A DNA stretch of 64,000 bases from positions 37,487 through 101,486 of the forward strand of contig JALHQU010000002.1 of assembly GCA_022841795.1 (NCBI GenBank). Reading direction: 5' to 3'. The notes under the pieces were generated by a model, which saw nothing but the letters and a program-made list of their open reading frames with translations, was not told the DNA's origin and ran no database searches. The position numbers were made by a program, and so were the translations under genes. Shown in pieces: positions 42,068 through 52,591 of the stretch. Every line of letters starts with the position of its first letter. The stretch's first letter is position 1. The stretch comes from Fimbriiglobus sp. (GTDB lineage Bacteria; Planctomycetota; Planctomycetia; Gemmatales; Gemmataceae).

Positions 42068-42651
42068 GCCGGCCACGGGTTCGGGACGCCGAAGTGCGCG
42101 ACGAGGTGCACGCGGATGGCCCGGTCGGTACAACTCCCCAGGCAACGCACGAACTCGGGCAACTTCGTCGCGTACTGATGCGTCACTGTCGGCCGCGGGT
42201 TCACCCCGTGAGCGATCTCGTGGCGGAATTTCATCGCCACCGCCAGTTCCGCACTCGATCGGATGGGTGGGTATCGGACCCACGACCAGACCGTCCGGAT
42301 GTCCGGCAACCCGATCGCGTTGGCGATGAGCGTGCGAACGTTTTCCGCGTTCGGGGTGTTGAACCGATCGGCCGATTTCTGGACGAACGAGTCGAGCGCG
42401 GACCAGACGCCGAGCGGTGCAGCAGTTGGACGAGCGACTCGGACGGCTTCCCGCACCACCTCCTCGATGTACGCTTCCCACGCCGAAACGCACATCACCA
42501 CCACCGCCCTGGGCAGTGCGCGCAGCTTATCGGATGACAACGAACCGCCGTCGCTCAATCGGGTGTGAGCTTCGATCAGCGCCCGCGCGTCGGCCAGAAG
42601 TGGTTTCAAATGGTCGGTGTACGCACTCGACGGCATGCCGCATCCCCTCAC
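42064..42651 (-). CDS. HEPN-domain protein (RiboL-PSP/MAE_28990-like)
   Basis: A 195-aa, all-helical protein. The helix RALPRAVVVMCVSAWEAYIE and the later MKFRHEIAHG (R-x4-H motif) match HEPN proteins of the RiboL-PSP or MAE_28990 type, which are often RNases in conflict systems. The start is GTG 42651, overlapping the upstream stop (GTGA); an in-frame ATG at 42636 is possible. It is in one operon with the 135-aa gene and the membrane protein. Confidence 0.6.
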   Translation of the reverse strand: MRGCGMPSSAYTDHLKPLLADARALIEAHTRLSDGGSLSSDKLRALPRAVVVMCVSAWEAYIEEVVREAVRVARPTAAPLGVWSALDSFVQKSADRFNTPNAENVRTLIANAIGLPDIRTVWSWVRYPPIRSSAELAVAMKFRHEIAHGVNPRPTVTHQYATKLPEFVRCLGSCTDRAIRVHLVAHFGVPNPWPA

Positions 42652-43055
42652 GCCGCTGTGAGTTGTAGTGCCCGCACGTCCACGCCCGGATGCGGTCGAG
42701 TGTTCAACCCGTCGAGCAGGTCAGCGGTCAAGTAGGTCGTCCGAACCAACCTCTCGATCGCATCCGGCAACCTCACCTCCGCCTTGAGGTTGGTCAGCTG
42801 GGTGTCGAATTCCGCCACGGGGAAGTTATCCCAAGCCAGCTTGACGGCCGCGAGCAGGTCGTACACGTCTTCCGACGGCAGCGAGCGGAGATACGAGCGG
42901 AGTTCCTCCTCCTCCGGCGGGTGCGGCGGCTCCTTCCCGTCCGGGCCGAGGAGCGGGTATGTCGGTAGGTGTTTCAGCACCCCTCCCCCATCCCAGTAGT
43001 CCTCGATGGCCGTACCGAGCCGGATGACGTGCAGAACGGTGTCGGTCGTCAGCAT
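42648..43055 (-). CDS. Small acidic protein, DUF3775-like
   Basis: A 135-aa helical protein. The segment LRSYLRSLPSEDVYDLLAAV followed by KLAWDNFP recalls DUF3775, where 'L-x-x-L-x-W-x-G' is typical; the match is weak. Its stop overlaps the HEPN start, suggesting a two-gene unit (possibly partner and antidote). Confidence 0.5.
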   Translation of the reverse strand: MLTTDTVLHVIRLGTAIEDYWDGGGVLKHLPTYPLLGPDGKEPPHPPEEEELRSYLRSLPSEDVYDLLAAVKLAWDNFPVAEFDTQLTNLKAEVRLPDAIERLVRTTYLTADLLDGLNTRPHPGVDVRALQLTAA

Positions 43056-43080
43056 CGCTCTTGCCTCCTCGCCTCATGTT

Positions 43081-43170
43081 ACCCGTGCGAACCCCGAAGT
43101 ACACCAGCCGCCGCAGGTCGTCGAGCGGGTCGGCCCGGATGGCGGCGATGAACGGCTCGTCTTCGGTCAT
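43081..43170 (-). pseudogene. TIGR02996-like N-terminal fragment
   Basis: From ATG 43170 the frame reads MTEDEPFIAAIRADPLDDLR then RLVY, the opening of the Gemmata-type TIGR02996 domain (…AAIRADPxDDxxRLVYADWLEE). The sequence then departs from the family and never resumes. It is therefore a truncated remnant of a lineage-specific domain protein, just upstream of the 135-aa gene. Confidence 0.55.
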
Positions 43171-43200
43171 GGCCCCCCGCCGCGCTCGTGTATCGGGGTT

Positions 43201-43268
43201 GAGGTCGCCGGTGAGAACGTCTCGAATTCTAACCCGTCGCGCGGATCGGCCAAGAGTTTGGCCGCCGG
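43201..43268 (+). repeat. 68-bp direct repeat, copy A
   Basis: Reads ggtcgccggtgagaac at the start and tcggccaagagtttggcc near the end. Copy B at 49251-49318 has the same 68-bp length with about nine differences. The two copies flank the decayed efflux/two-component region. Confidence 0.75.
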
Positions 43269-43479
43269 TCCGGTCGGACCGGGTGGTTGAATTTCGCCCC
43301 AGGTGAGCGGAGAACGCGCAGCCGAGGCGGCCGAAGTCGGCGGACTTCCGGGAGGGCGGGCCGGTGCGGCACACCATTCCGATGCCGGCGGCACCGCTGC
43401 ACCGGCTCCGGAATGTGGCCGCCGCACGGTCGCCGTTCGGGAAGGGGGGACGAGACCGGGGGGTGGCACGCCGCCTGCT

Positions 43480-44680
43480 ATGACCAGCGTGCGATCGACC
43501 CACCCGTGTGAGAAACCCGTGCTGAAGCGATACCGCCTGTTGACCGCCCTGCTCGGGCTGCTGCCCCTCGGCTTGCTCGCCCTGCCCGCCTGCCAGCCGG
43601 CCCGCGCCGGGGGGCACGAGAAGGAGGGCACGCACGAGGAACACCACCAGAAGCTGGCGGCCACCACCCCGCAGGTGCGGGACGTGACGGTGACGCAGAA
43701 GTACGTGTGCCAGATCCGGTCGCAGCGGAACATTGAGATCCGCGCGCTGGAGGGCGGGTACCTGGAAGAGGTGCTGGTGAAGGAGGGGCAGGCGGTGAAG
43801 CGGGGGGACGTGCTGTTCAAGGTGATGCCGACGCTATACAAGGCCAAGTTCGACGCCGAACAGGCCGAGGCCAACCTGGCCGAGCTGGAGTTCAAGAACA
43901 CCAAGCGGCTGCACGACGACAAGGTGGTGTCCGTCCAGGAGGTGTTGCTCCAGCAGGCCAAGCTGGACAAGGCGCGGGCCAAGGTCAAACTGGCCGCGGC
44001 CGAGGTGGCGCTCACCGAGGTGCGGGCGCCGTTCGACGGCATCATCGACCGCCTCCAGCAGCAGCAGGGCAGCCTGATCAAGGAGGGGAAGGAGGGGGGA
44101 CGTGCTCACCACCCTGTCGGACAACAGCGTGATGTGGGCGTACTTCAACGTGCCCGAGGCCCGCTACCTGGACGACATGGCCGACCGCGGGGCGAGCCGG
44201 AGGGGGGCGCAGATCGAACTGGCCGACACGCACATCGAGCTGGTGCTGGCCAACGGCAGCCGGTTCAAGTACGACGCCGGCCGGTTCGTGACGGTGGAGG
44301 GGCAGTGCCACAACGAGACCGGCAACTTCAAGTACCGGGCCGACTTCCCCAACCCGGACGGGCTGCTCCGCAACGGCCAGACGGGCAACGTGCTCGTCCA
44401 CCGCACCCTGACGAACGCCGTCGTCATCCCCCAGCGGGCGACGTTCGAGATCCTGGACAAGCAGTTCGTGTTCGTCGTCGGGGCCGACCACGTCGTCCGC
44501 CAGAAGGAGATCCGCGTCGAGCGGGAACTGGACGACATCTACGTGGTCAAGAGCGGGGTCGCGGCCGGCGACCGCATCCTGCTGGAGGGGGTGCGGCAGG
44601 TGCGGGACGGGCAGAAGGTGGAGTGCGAGTTCGTGGGGGCGGGCGAGGCCCTGTCCAACCTGAAGAAGCACGCCGAGTGA
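43480..44680 (+). pseudogene. RND efflux periplasmic adaptor (HlyD-like), frameshifted
   Basis: The first frame (ATG 43480 or GTG 43519) has a lipoprotein-type signal (LLALPAC) and the biotinyl-lipoyl-like hairpin: IEIRALEGGYLEEVLVKEGQ, a long coiled coil, then LTEVRAPFDGIIDRLQQQQ. At a run of six G near 44093 the frame is lost. The adaptor continues in another frame from 44102 (LTTLSDNSVMWAYFNVPEAR, later GLLRNGQTGNVLVHRTL and FEILDKQFVFVVG). One base removed restores it. It would link the RND pump to the outer-membrane factor. It could be a mutation or an indel error. Confidence 0.8.
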
Positions 44681-44722
44681 CCGCCCGCGGTTCGGCCGCC
44701 GACCCTTGATCCTCCGAGGCGC

Positions 44723-46604
44723 ATGTTCACCAAAATCCTGCACCGGCCGGCGATGGCCATCGTCATCTCCATCATCCTCCTGTTCCTGGGCGGGCTGGGC
44801 ATCAAGACGCTGCCGGTGTCCCAGTTCCCGTCCATCGCCCCGCCGACGGTGGAGGTGGCCATCGCCTACCCCGGCGCCAGCGCCGAGGTGCTGGTCGATT
44901 CGGTACTCATCCCGCTCGAGCAGTCCATCAACGGGGTGCAGGGGCAGCGGTACATGGTGTCCGACGCCACCTCCGCCGGCGAGGGCACCATCCGGGTGTT
45001 CTTCGAGCCGGGCACCGACCCCGACCTGGCGGTGGTGAACGTGCAGAACCGGGTGAACATCGTGCTCAACCGGCTGCCGCCGCTGGTGCAGCGGGAGGGC
45101 ACCCTGGTCAGCCAGGTGGTGCCGAGCATGCTGATGAACGTGAACATCTACAGCACCGACCCGGGGTACAACCAGAGCGACCTGTTCAACTTCGCCAACG
45201 TGACGGTGATGCCGCGGCTGAAGCGGATCAAGGGCATGGGCCGGCCGGTGAACCTGGGCAACCGCACGTTCGCCATGCGGATCTGGCTGAACCCGGAGGA
45301 GCTGCGGAAGCGGCAGTTGTCCACCGAGGATGTGATGAAGGCGGTGGCCGAGCAGAGCGTGATCGGCTCGCCCGGCCGGCTCGGCCAGGCCACCGGCCAG
45401 GTGTCGCAGTCGAAGGAGTACGTGCTCACCTACAAGGGGCGGTACAACCGGCCGGACGAGTACGGGGACGTCATTTTGCGGGCCACCCCCGAGGGGGAGA
45501 TCCTGCGGCTGCGGGACGTGTGCGGCACCCCCGACCCGATCCGCCGGGAGCGGCCGGCGGTGCCGGCGCTGGTCGGCGGGGCGGGCGGGCAGGCCGTCCC
45601 CGAGCCGAAGCCGGGCATCGAACTCGGGTCCGAGTTCTTCGACATCTACTCGGACGTGGACGGCCTGCCGGCGGCGTCCATCGTGCTCAAGCAGAACCCC
45701 GGGTCGAACGCCGCCACCGTCATCGAGGAGGTGAAGAAGGAGCTGGAGGAGATCAAGAAGGAGTCGTTCCCGCCGGGCATGGACTACCAGTTCGCGTACG
45801 ACGTGTCCAAGTTCCTGGACGCGTCCATCGAGAAGGTGGTGCACACCCTGATCGAGGCGTTCATCCTGGTGTCGCTGGTGGTGTACATGTTCCTGGGCGA
45901 CGTGCGGTCCACCCTCATCCCCATCCTGGCGGTGCCGGTGTCGCTGGTCGGCACGTTCATCTTCCTGCTGATGTTCGGCCTGTCCCTCAACCTGATCACC
46001 CTGTTCGCCCTGGTGCTGGCCATCGGGGTGGTGGTGGACAACGCCATCGTGGTGGTGGAGGCGGTGCACGTGAAGATGAGCGTGAGCCACCTGTCGCCGT
46101 ACGCGGCGACCGCGGAGGTGCTGCGCGAGATCAGCGGGGCGATCATCGCCATCACCCTGGTGATGACGGCGGTGTTCGTGCCGGTCACGTTCATCCCCGG
46201 CCCGGTCGGCACCTTCTACCGCACGTTCGCCATCACCATGGCCACCGCCATCACCCTGTCCGGGGTGGTGGCCCTCACCCTGACGCCGGTGCTGTGCGCC
46301 ATGATCCTGAAGCCGCACGGCGGTGGCGACCGGGGCGGGGGCGGTCGGCAACCGCACCATCGGCACCACCGCCGCCGGCGGCATGCTCCTGGGCACCGTC
46401 CTCGGCGTGCTGGTCATCCCCGGCCTGTACTACCTGTTCGCCAAGATGGTGGACGGGCGGAAGCTGCTCCAGGACGAGACCGACGAGCCGCTGTCGGAAC
46501 TGGTGGAAGCGCATCCGCCACACCCGCCTCACGACCCGCCCGGCGAGCCGGTGCCGCTGACGGCCGCCCCAGTCCCGGCCCCGCCGCCCGCCGGCGGGCA
46601 CTGA
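44723..46604 (+). pseudogene. RND efflux pump with large internal deletion
   Basis: The N-terminal half is intact: KILHRPAMAIVISIILLF, the pore domain, and helices 2-6 with FALVLAIGVVVDNAIVVVEA and the proton-relay Asp pair, ending at LTPVLCAMILKPHG. Directly after, in another frame, comes the very C-terminus of such pumps: GAVGNRTIGTTAAGGMLLG then VLVIPGLYYLFAKMVDGR. A family member is about 1,050 aa; here roughly 530 plus 90 remain, so several hundred codons between helix 6 and helix 11 are missing. The join is near 46320. The pump cannot be functional. Confidence 0.85.
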
Positions 46605-46739
46605 TCGCGGGGCGAACAGGGTGCCGTCGAAGGCCCGCCCAAGTGGCGGGCTTGGGGCGTTTGCGCCCGCCTGCCTTCAGTCGAAATCGCACGTCCTGCT
46701 CATCTCCTGGTCGGCTGCCCCGCGCGGGTCGGGGCCGGG

Positions 46740-47020
46740 GTGGAGCGGACCAGCCGGTTCACCCGCGACGGGGCGGTGGAGGACGGACTCACCGCCGACG
46801 CCGAAGGGCGGCGGTTCCCGGTGCCGCTGCCCGACTTCCTGGTGGGGCGGACGTGTCCTGGCAGGTGGACATCTGGCGGCAGTTGCGGAACGCCCGCGAC
46901 GCCGCCGGCCTGCGGGTGCTGGCCACCGCCGAGGGGCGGAACTTCGTGACCACCCGGCTGGTGGCCGAGGTGGCCGAGAACTACTACGCGCTCATGGCCC
47001 TGGACACCCGGCTGACGCCC
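46740..47020 (+). pseudogene. Outer-membrane efflux factor (TolC/OMF) remnant
   Basis: Two pieces in different frames: a start-like stretch (GRRFPVPLPDFLVGRT) and VSWQVDIWRQLRNARDAAGL followed by EGRNFVTTRLVAEVAENYYA, which is the conserved first coiled-coil region of OMF proteins. It stops at [11 protein letters not shown], where it runs into the 3'-truncated response-regulator gene on the other strand. It is the third gene of the decayed efflux operon. Confidence 0.75.
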
Positions 47021-47667
<647 letters not shown>

Positions 47668-47676
47668 GCGAACAGG

Positions 47677-49061
47677 TTACCCGACCGGCAGGGTGAGGAC
47701 GAACCGCGCCCCGCCGCCGGGCGGGTTCTCTCCGCGGATGGTCCCGCCGTGGTCCTCGGCCGCCCGCTTGCACACCACCAGCCCCAGCCCGGTGCCCGTC
47801 TCCTTGCCGGTGGCGAACGGCTCGAACAGCCGCGGCCGGATGTCGGCCGAGATGCCCGGCCCGGTGTCGCTCACCGCGATCTCCACCGCCTGTGCGGTGC
47901 GGCTCACCGCCACCCCCACCCGCCCGCCGGTGGGCATGGCGTCGGCCGCGTTCAGCAGCAGGTTCATGAGCACCTGCCGCACCTGCTCGCGGTCGGCGGT
48001 CAGCCGCCCGTCGCCGTCCGGCACCCGCACCTCGGCGGCGATGCCCGCCTGCTCGAACCGCCCGCGGCACAGGGCGACCGCCTCCCGGACGAGCGCGGGC
48101 AGGTCGAACGTGCTCCGCTCCAGTCGGGGCGGGCGGGCGAACGCCAGGAACGTCTGCAGGGTCTGCTCGATGCGGTGCAGCTCCTGCTCGATCAGGTCGA
48201 GGTCGTCGGCGGTCAGCCCGCCGGCGGTCGGGTCCTTGCGGCCGGTTTCGAGCAACAGAATCGCCGAGGTGAGCGGGTTGCGGACCTCGTGCGCCACCCC
48301 GGCGGCCAACTGCCCGACCACCGCCAGCCGCTCCGCCCGCCGCACCTCCCGCTCCTGCTCGTTCAGCCGCCGCACCGCCAGCTCCACCCGCCGCTGCAGG
48401 TCGTCGCTGCCGTCGGTTTCGCCCCCCTCCACCTGCACCGCCGGCAGCTGCTGGCCGAGCATCTCCGACGCCCCTTCCACCCGCACCAGGTACTGCTGGA
48501 TGGTCTGCCGCAGCCGGCGGGCGAGCACGTAGCCGACGACCAGCCCGGCCCCCGCCCCGACCGCCCCGACCGCCCCCACACCATCCGCCCCACCGCCTCC
48601 CGGTGCGAGTCCTCGGACGCCAGCAGCTCCTGCCCGTTGTACGCCCGCAGTTCGTGCACCGCCGGCTGGGTGTCGGTCCGCAGGAAGTCGGCCGCCGCCG
48701 CCGCCGCCCCGTTCTCCCACCGGCGGCGGTACTCGGCCAGGCTGTCCGCCAACCGCCCGGCCAGTTCCCGCTCCGGCTCCTTGTGGGCGAACCGCCGGAT
48801 TTCGGCCAGGTCGGCCGCCGCCTGGGTGTGCAGGTGATCCACCCGCCCGACCCCGCCGGCGTGCAGGGCGATCAGGCTGTCCAGGGTGGCGTCCAGGTTG
48901 ACCGCCGCCTCCCGGCTGGCGATGTCCTCGGACAGGGCGGCGGCGGCCGACGCCTGCTCCTGGTACAGGGCCACCGCCACCGACCCGCTGACCAGCAGCA
49001 CCAGGACGCTGGACGCGACGGACAGGACGAGCAGCCGACCGGGGTACGAGCGGAGCGACAT
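47677..49061 (-). pseudogene. Sensor histidine kinase with one frameshift
   Basis: The first frame (ATG 49061) has an N-terminal membrane helix (LLVLSVASSVLVLLVSGSVA) and a helical periplasmic sensor. Near 48580 the frame changes within VGRMVWG, and the other frame continues with the second helix (AVGAVGAGAGLVVGYVL), HAMP-like region, the H-box LAAGVAHEVRNPLTSAILLL, N-box LMNLLLNAADAMPTGG, G1 VSDTGPGI and G2 TGTGLGLVV. It is the natural partner of the truncated NtrC-like regulator downstream. Confidence 0.85.
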
Positions 49062-49202
49062 ACGGCGATCATAGGGCGTGCACGCGCCGGACCAAACCCG
49101 ATCCGGTCCCGGGGGAGCGACGCCTCAAGGACGACCGCACCGGCCGTTCGACTCGGCGTCCGGTGACACGCTGACGGCGGGAGCTGAGGGCGGGCGATGC
49201 GA

Positions 49203-49247
49203 GTACCCCCGGTGCGGCTCGAACGCACAACCGGCCGCTTAGAAGTT
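49203..49247 (-). pseudogene. tRNA-Arg(UCU)-like 3' half
   Basis: On the minus strand, CTTCTAA (anticodon loop of tRNA-Arg(UCU)) is followed by a stem half, then a perfect T arm GTGCG-TTCGAGC-CGCAC and an acceptor-like CGGGGGTA. No D arm or 5' acceptor lies upstream: the tRNA begins exactly at the anticodon loop. This is what an attachment-site remnant of an integrated element looks like. Confidence 0.55.
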
Positions 49248-49250
49248 CTC

Positions 49251-49318
49251 CGGTCGCCGGTGAGAACCCCTCAGATTCTAGACCGTCGCACGGCTCGGCC
49301 AAGAGTTTGGCCTCCGGC
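49251..49318 (+). repeat. 68-bp direct repeat, copy B
   Basis: A direct copy of 43201-43268, starting four bases after the tRNA-like fragment. It shares ggtcgccggtgagaac and tcggccaagagtttggcc exactly. Confidence 0.75.
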
Positions 49319-49324
49319 TTGCCC

Positions 49325-49504
49325 GCGGGCGCCCTCGACCCCGATCTGCTCCGTGTTGCCGCCGTCTGGTCCCGCCTGCCGCCGATCCGGGCGGCGGTGG
49401 TGGCGCTCGTCCGCACGGCGGTGCCGGCCGACGGGCCGGCCGGAGCCAGGCTGGACAACACCCTGCCGCCGGGCTTCGAGCGGCACACTGCCCCGCCGGG
49501 GTGA
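49325..49504 (+). pseudogene. Short C-terminal protein fragment
   Basis: The frame reads LLRVAAVWSRLPPIRAAVVA then LVRTA, a tail-type helix seen at the end of some planctomycete proteins. No start or upstream domain is present. Low confidence. The stretch 49062-49638 otherwise holds only the tRNA-like fragment and repeat B. Confidence 0.3.
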
Positions 49505-49638
49505 GCCGGCCGGCACCGCTCCGGCAACTCCGGCATCTCCCGCGGGTCCTTCCGGCGAGCCGTTCGGGGGTGCCCCACCGGGAACGGTCGAGCGACCCGA
49601 GTGACTTACTTTTGTCACCCGCCGCGGAGGACTCCGCC

Positions 49639-49929
49639 GTGTCTGTCACGTCCGACCGCTACCGGGAGACCAGCCGGACGCACTTCCGCCGGGTGCTGGA
49701 GGCGTGACTGGCGAAGCTGCCGGCCGGCGGGTGGGAGGGGAACGTGTCCGACCTGGAAGACACCCTCTGGCGGATTGCCCGCCGCGACCCGGTGCCGGCG
49801 TTCGTCCCGCGGCGGAACGGGCTGGGCCGGCGGATCGCCGCCGAGGTGCATTTCATCGAAGCGAACGGATTCAGCGTCGCGTTCCGCCGGACCAAGTACC
49901 AGCGTACCCTGCGGTTCGCCCCGACCTGA
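49639..49929 (+). pseudogene. Small protein gene with an in-frame TGA
   Basis: From GTG 49639 the frame reads VSVTSDRYRETSRTHFRRVL, then EA, then TGA at 49705, then continues in the same frame with LAKLPAGGWEGNVSDLEDTL and later RIAAEVHFIEANGFSVAFRR to a TGA after FAPT. The total is 96 codons. The TGA could be a TGG (Trp) codon with one base change. No family recognised. It is probably a nonsense-mutated gene. Confidence 0.5.
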
Positions 49930-50044
49930 AAAGCCCGAAAGCCGCGACCGTTCTGGTGTGTTCAAGCCCGTGACCGCCCGGCGCCAGTTCGATGACGTGC
50001 TGGTCCTGGCCCAACGGGCGATTGGATGGCCCTATCTCGTCACG

Positions 50045-51532
50045 TCACCCAGGCCATCGGCGACGGGCGGCGGACAAGGCGAGAGCGACGGACGCCAGTC
50101 CGAACACGGTCGCCGGCTCGGGCACCGGGGTGAACGTCGAGTACAGGATGGCCTGGGTGTTGTCGGTGAACGTGGCCCGCCAGGCGATGCCGGCGTCGTT
50201 CAGCTCGAAGAACGCGGACGGCTCGGCCAGGGTGCGGTTCGCCCCGTTCACGAAGAACACGTCCCCCTCGCGGGCGATCAGTTCCAGGTCGGCCATCGAC
50301 GTGCCCGCCCACAGCCCGCGGTTGGTGGCCGCCGACGCCCCGAGCAGCCGCCCGCGGAACGCCACCCGCCCCTGGTCGTTCAGCCGCACCGAGTCGAACG
50401 ACATCTCGTCGAACGGGAGCGTGGTGCCGGGGGCGGTCATGCCGGTGACGGCGATGGCGGTGAGGGTGGTGCCGTCCCCGCGGTACACCCCCTGGTTGGT
50501 GGTGCCGACGTCCAGGTAAGAGTGGAACGCCACCTGCCCGCTGGCGTTGATCTGCGGGACGTGCGTGCCGCTGAAGTTGCCGAAGGTGAGCCCGCTGCCG
50601 GGGGCCGGGGTGCCGGCCAGGGCGATGGCGGTGGTGGTGGTGCCGTTGAATCGGAACACCCCGGCCGTGTTCGCCCCGCTCAGGGTGGAGTGGAACGCCA
50701 CCTGCCCGCTCGCGTTGGCCGCCGGCGGGAGCGGTTGGGGGGAGTTGTAGGTGTTCCCGCCCGGGGCCGACCCGCCGGTGCGGGCGATGACCGTGGTAGC
50801 TGTGCCGTTCGACTGGAACAGCCCCTCCTGGTCCGTGGACAGGTACGAGTTGAGCGTCACCAGCCCGGCCGAACTTGTGGCCGGCGAGCCCACCCCGGCG
50901 TAGTTGCCGCCGCCCGGAGCGGCGGCGCCGTCTCGGGCGACGACCACGGTGGTGGTGCCGTTCCCGCGGAACACCCCGTACAGCGGGTTCTCGTCGGTGC
51001 CGCCGACCTTCACGAAGAACCCCACCTGCCCGCCGTTGCTCAGGCGGACGTCGTCCGACCCGAACTCGTCCCCGTAGGTGCCCCCGCCGGGGGCGGCGTT
51101 CCCCTGGAGGGCGATGGTCACGCCGGTGCCGGCGGTGTACCGGAACACCCCGCCGAAGCTGTCCGTGCCGTCGTTCACCGAGCCGTAGAAAGCCACGTCC
51201 CCACTCGCGTTGATCGCCGGGGCGACCACGTTGGACGTGCTGAACCCCTCGAACGTGTATCCGGCGGTGGGCGAGGTCGTCCCGTTCCGCACGATGGCCG
51301 TGCCGCTGGTGGTGGTGTGCCGGAACACCCCGCTGTTGCCGCCGCTGACGGCGGCGAAGAACGCCACCTGCCCGAACGCGTTGAGCGACGGGCCGCGGGT
51401 GTTGAACCCGGAGTAGGTGCCGCCGCCGGGGGCGGCCAACCCGGACGCGGTGACGACGGTGTGCGTCACCTGGGCAGGGGCGATCGCGGCGAACACGGCG
51501 GCCGCGGCCGCGGCCAGCAGAACACGGGTCAT
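50045..51532 (-). CDS. Secreted PEP-CTERM repeat protein (DUF7453-like)
   Basis: A 495-aa protein with signal peptide (VLLAAAAAAVFAAIAPA), then about seven repeats of the type 'APGGGTYxGF…N-x-x-G-x-V-A-F-x-x-x' with 'GVFR' segments, a beta-propeller-like array, and a PEP-CTERM tail (PVPEPATVFGLASVAL, then RRRWPG). ATG 51532. It stands 35 bp after the DUF1559 gene on the same strand. The family name is from memory of similar planctomycete repeats and is tentative. Confidence 0.75.
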   Translation of the reverse strand: MTRVLLAAAAAAVFAAIAPAQVTHTVVTASGLAAPGGGTYSGFNTRGPSLNAFGQVAFFAAVSGGNSGVFRHTTTSGTAIVRNGTTSPTAGYTFEGFSTSNVVAPAINASGDVAFYGSVNDGTDSFGGVFRYTAGTGVTIALQGNAAPGGGTYGDEFGSDDVRLSNGGQVGFFVKVGGTDENPLYGVFRGNGTTTVVVARDGAAAPGGGNYAGVGSPATSSAGLVTLNSYLSTDQEGLFQSNGTATTVIARTGGSAPGGNTYNSPQPLPPAANASGQVAFHSTLSGANTAGVFRFNGTTTTAIALAGTPAPGSGLTFGNFSGTHVPQINASGQVAFHSYLDVGTTNQGVYRGDGTTLTAIAVTGMTAPGTTLPFDEMSFDSVRLNDQGRVAFRGRLLGASAATNRGLWAGTSMADLELIAREGDVFFVNGANRTLAEPSAFFELNDAGIAWRATFTDNTQAILYSTFTPVPEPATVFGLASVALALSAARRRWPG

Positions 51533-51567
51533 TCCGGACCTCGGGGTGAGTCGGTGAGGGGGTTCGG

Positions 51568-52518
51568 TCAGTCGATCTGGAGCACCAGCCCGTCGTTGAA
51601 CAGCAGCAGGCGGGCGAACATGGACGGCGGGCCGGCCGGCCGGTCCCCCTGGTCCACGTCGTACCGCACCAGCCGCACGCTGCCGTCGGCCAGGGCGAAG
51701 TACGCCCCCGCCCCGTGCGCCGCCCCCCAGTTGTTCTCGAACCGCACGTCCTTCCGGTCCGGCCGCAGGAAGAACCCGCCGCGGTACTGCCCCTTGCACT
51801 CCCCGCCCAGGTAGAGCGGCTCGTCGTACCACCAGGTGCCGGTGGTGTACCGCCGCGGGTCCATGCTCTTCTCGCCGACGAACGCCGTGTTCGACGTGCC
51901 GTCGGTCACGTCCTTGATCGCGTAGTTGGACTGCCCGGTGGGCACGGCCGACCGCTGCGGCAGCAGGTGCAGGTTGGCCGCGTAGTCCGTCTGCCCGGCC
52001 CACGGGTTCCGCCCGGCCGGGTTGTACCGGAAACTGGAAAACAGCGGGTCCACGGCCGGCACCACCCGCGCCTCCGGCCCGCGGCGGGACGGGCAGTTGA
52101 ACAGCGGCTGCGGCACGTCCCACCCGCTCGCCGGCCAGGTGCGGTGCGCGTTCCCCTGTTCGACGAACGGCAGCAGGTCGAACGCCCACGACCCGGAGTT
52201 CGTCTTGCCGGTGCGGGTGGCGTTGCCGATGCCCCACCGCAGCCCGTTGGTGTCCGGGCTGAACGGCTGGCCGGAGTACCGCCCGCCGTTGTTCGGGAAG
52301 AACCCGTACGAGTCGTGGTAGTTGTGCAGCCCGAGGCCGATCTGCTTCATGTTGTTCATGCACTTGGTGCGGGCGGCGGCCTCGCGGACCTTCTGCACGG
52401 CCGGCAGGAGTAGGCCGATCAGCACGGCGATGATAGCGATGACGACCAGCAGTTCGATGAGCGTGAACCCCGGCCGGCGAGCCGGGAGCGTGAGCGACCG
52501 GAGCACGGAACGGCGCAT
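51568..52518 (-). CDS. DUF1559 pseudopilin-like protein
   Basis: A 316-aa protein with a type IV prepilin N-terminus: [20 protein letters not shown], where the peptidase would cut before Phe. [20 protein letters not shown] begins the DUF1559 domain, which ends with the H-x-G-G-A-x-F-x-x-A-D-G-S signature in modified form ([18 protein letters not shown]). DUF1559 proteins are numerous in planctomycetes and lie in the envelope. Confidence 0.93.
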   Translation of the reverse strand: MRRSVLRSLTLPARRPGFTLIELLVVIAIIAVLIGLLLPAVQKVREAAARTKCMNNMKQIGLGLHNYHDSYGFFPNNGGRYSGQPFSPDTNGLRWGIGNATRTGKTNSGSWAFDLLPFVEQGNAHRTWPASGWDVPQPLFNCPSRRGPEARVVPAVDPLFSSFRYNPAGRNPWAGQTDYAANLHLLPQRSAVPTGQSNYAIKDVTDGTSNTAFVGEKSMDPRRYTTGTWWYDEPLYLGGECKGQYRGGFFLRPDRKDVRFENNWGAAHGAGAYFALADGSVRLVRYDVDQGDRPAGPPSMFARLLLFNDGLVLQID

Positions 52519-52591
52519 GGCGGACCTCCGGCCCAGGGCGGCGCGGGCCGCCGGGTGAATGAGGACGGGAACGAAACCGGGATGAACGAGG

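Noticed and set aside
44078..46417. A 779-codon minus-strand frame opposite the RND pump
   Set aside because: The plus strand has clear RND motifs; the minus frame is His/Gln/Arg-rich and domainless.
49639..49929. Selenocysteine reading of the TGA at 49705
   Set aside because: No selenoprotein family match and no obvious SECIS hairpin just after the codon; a nonsense mutation is simpler.
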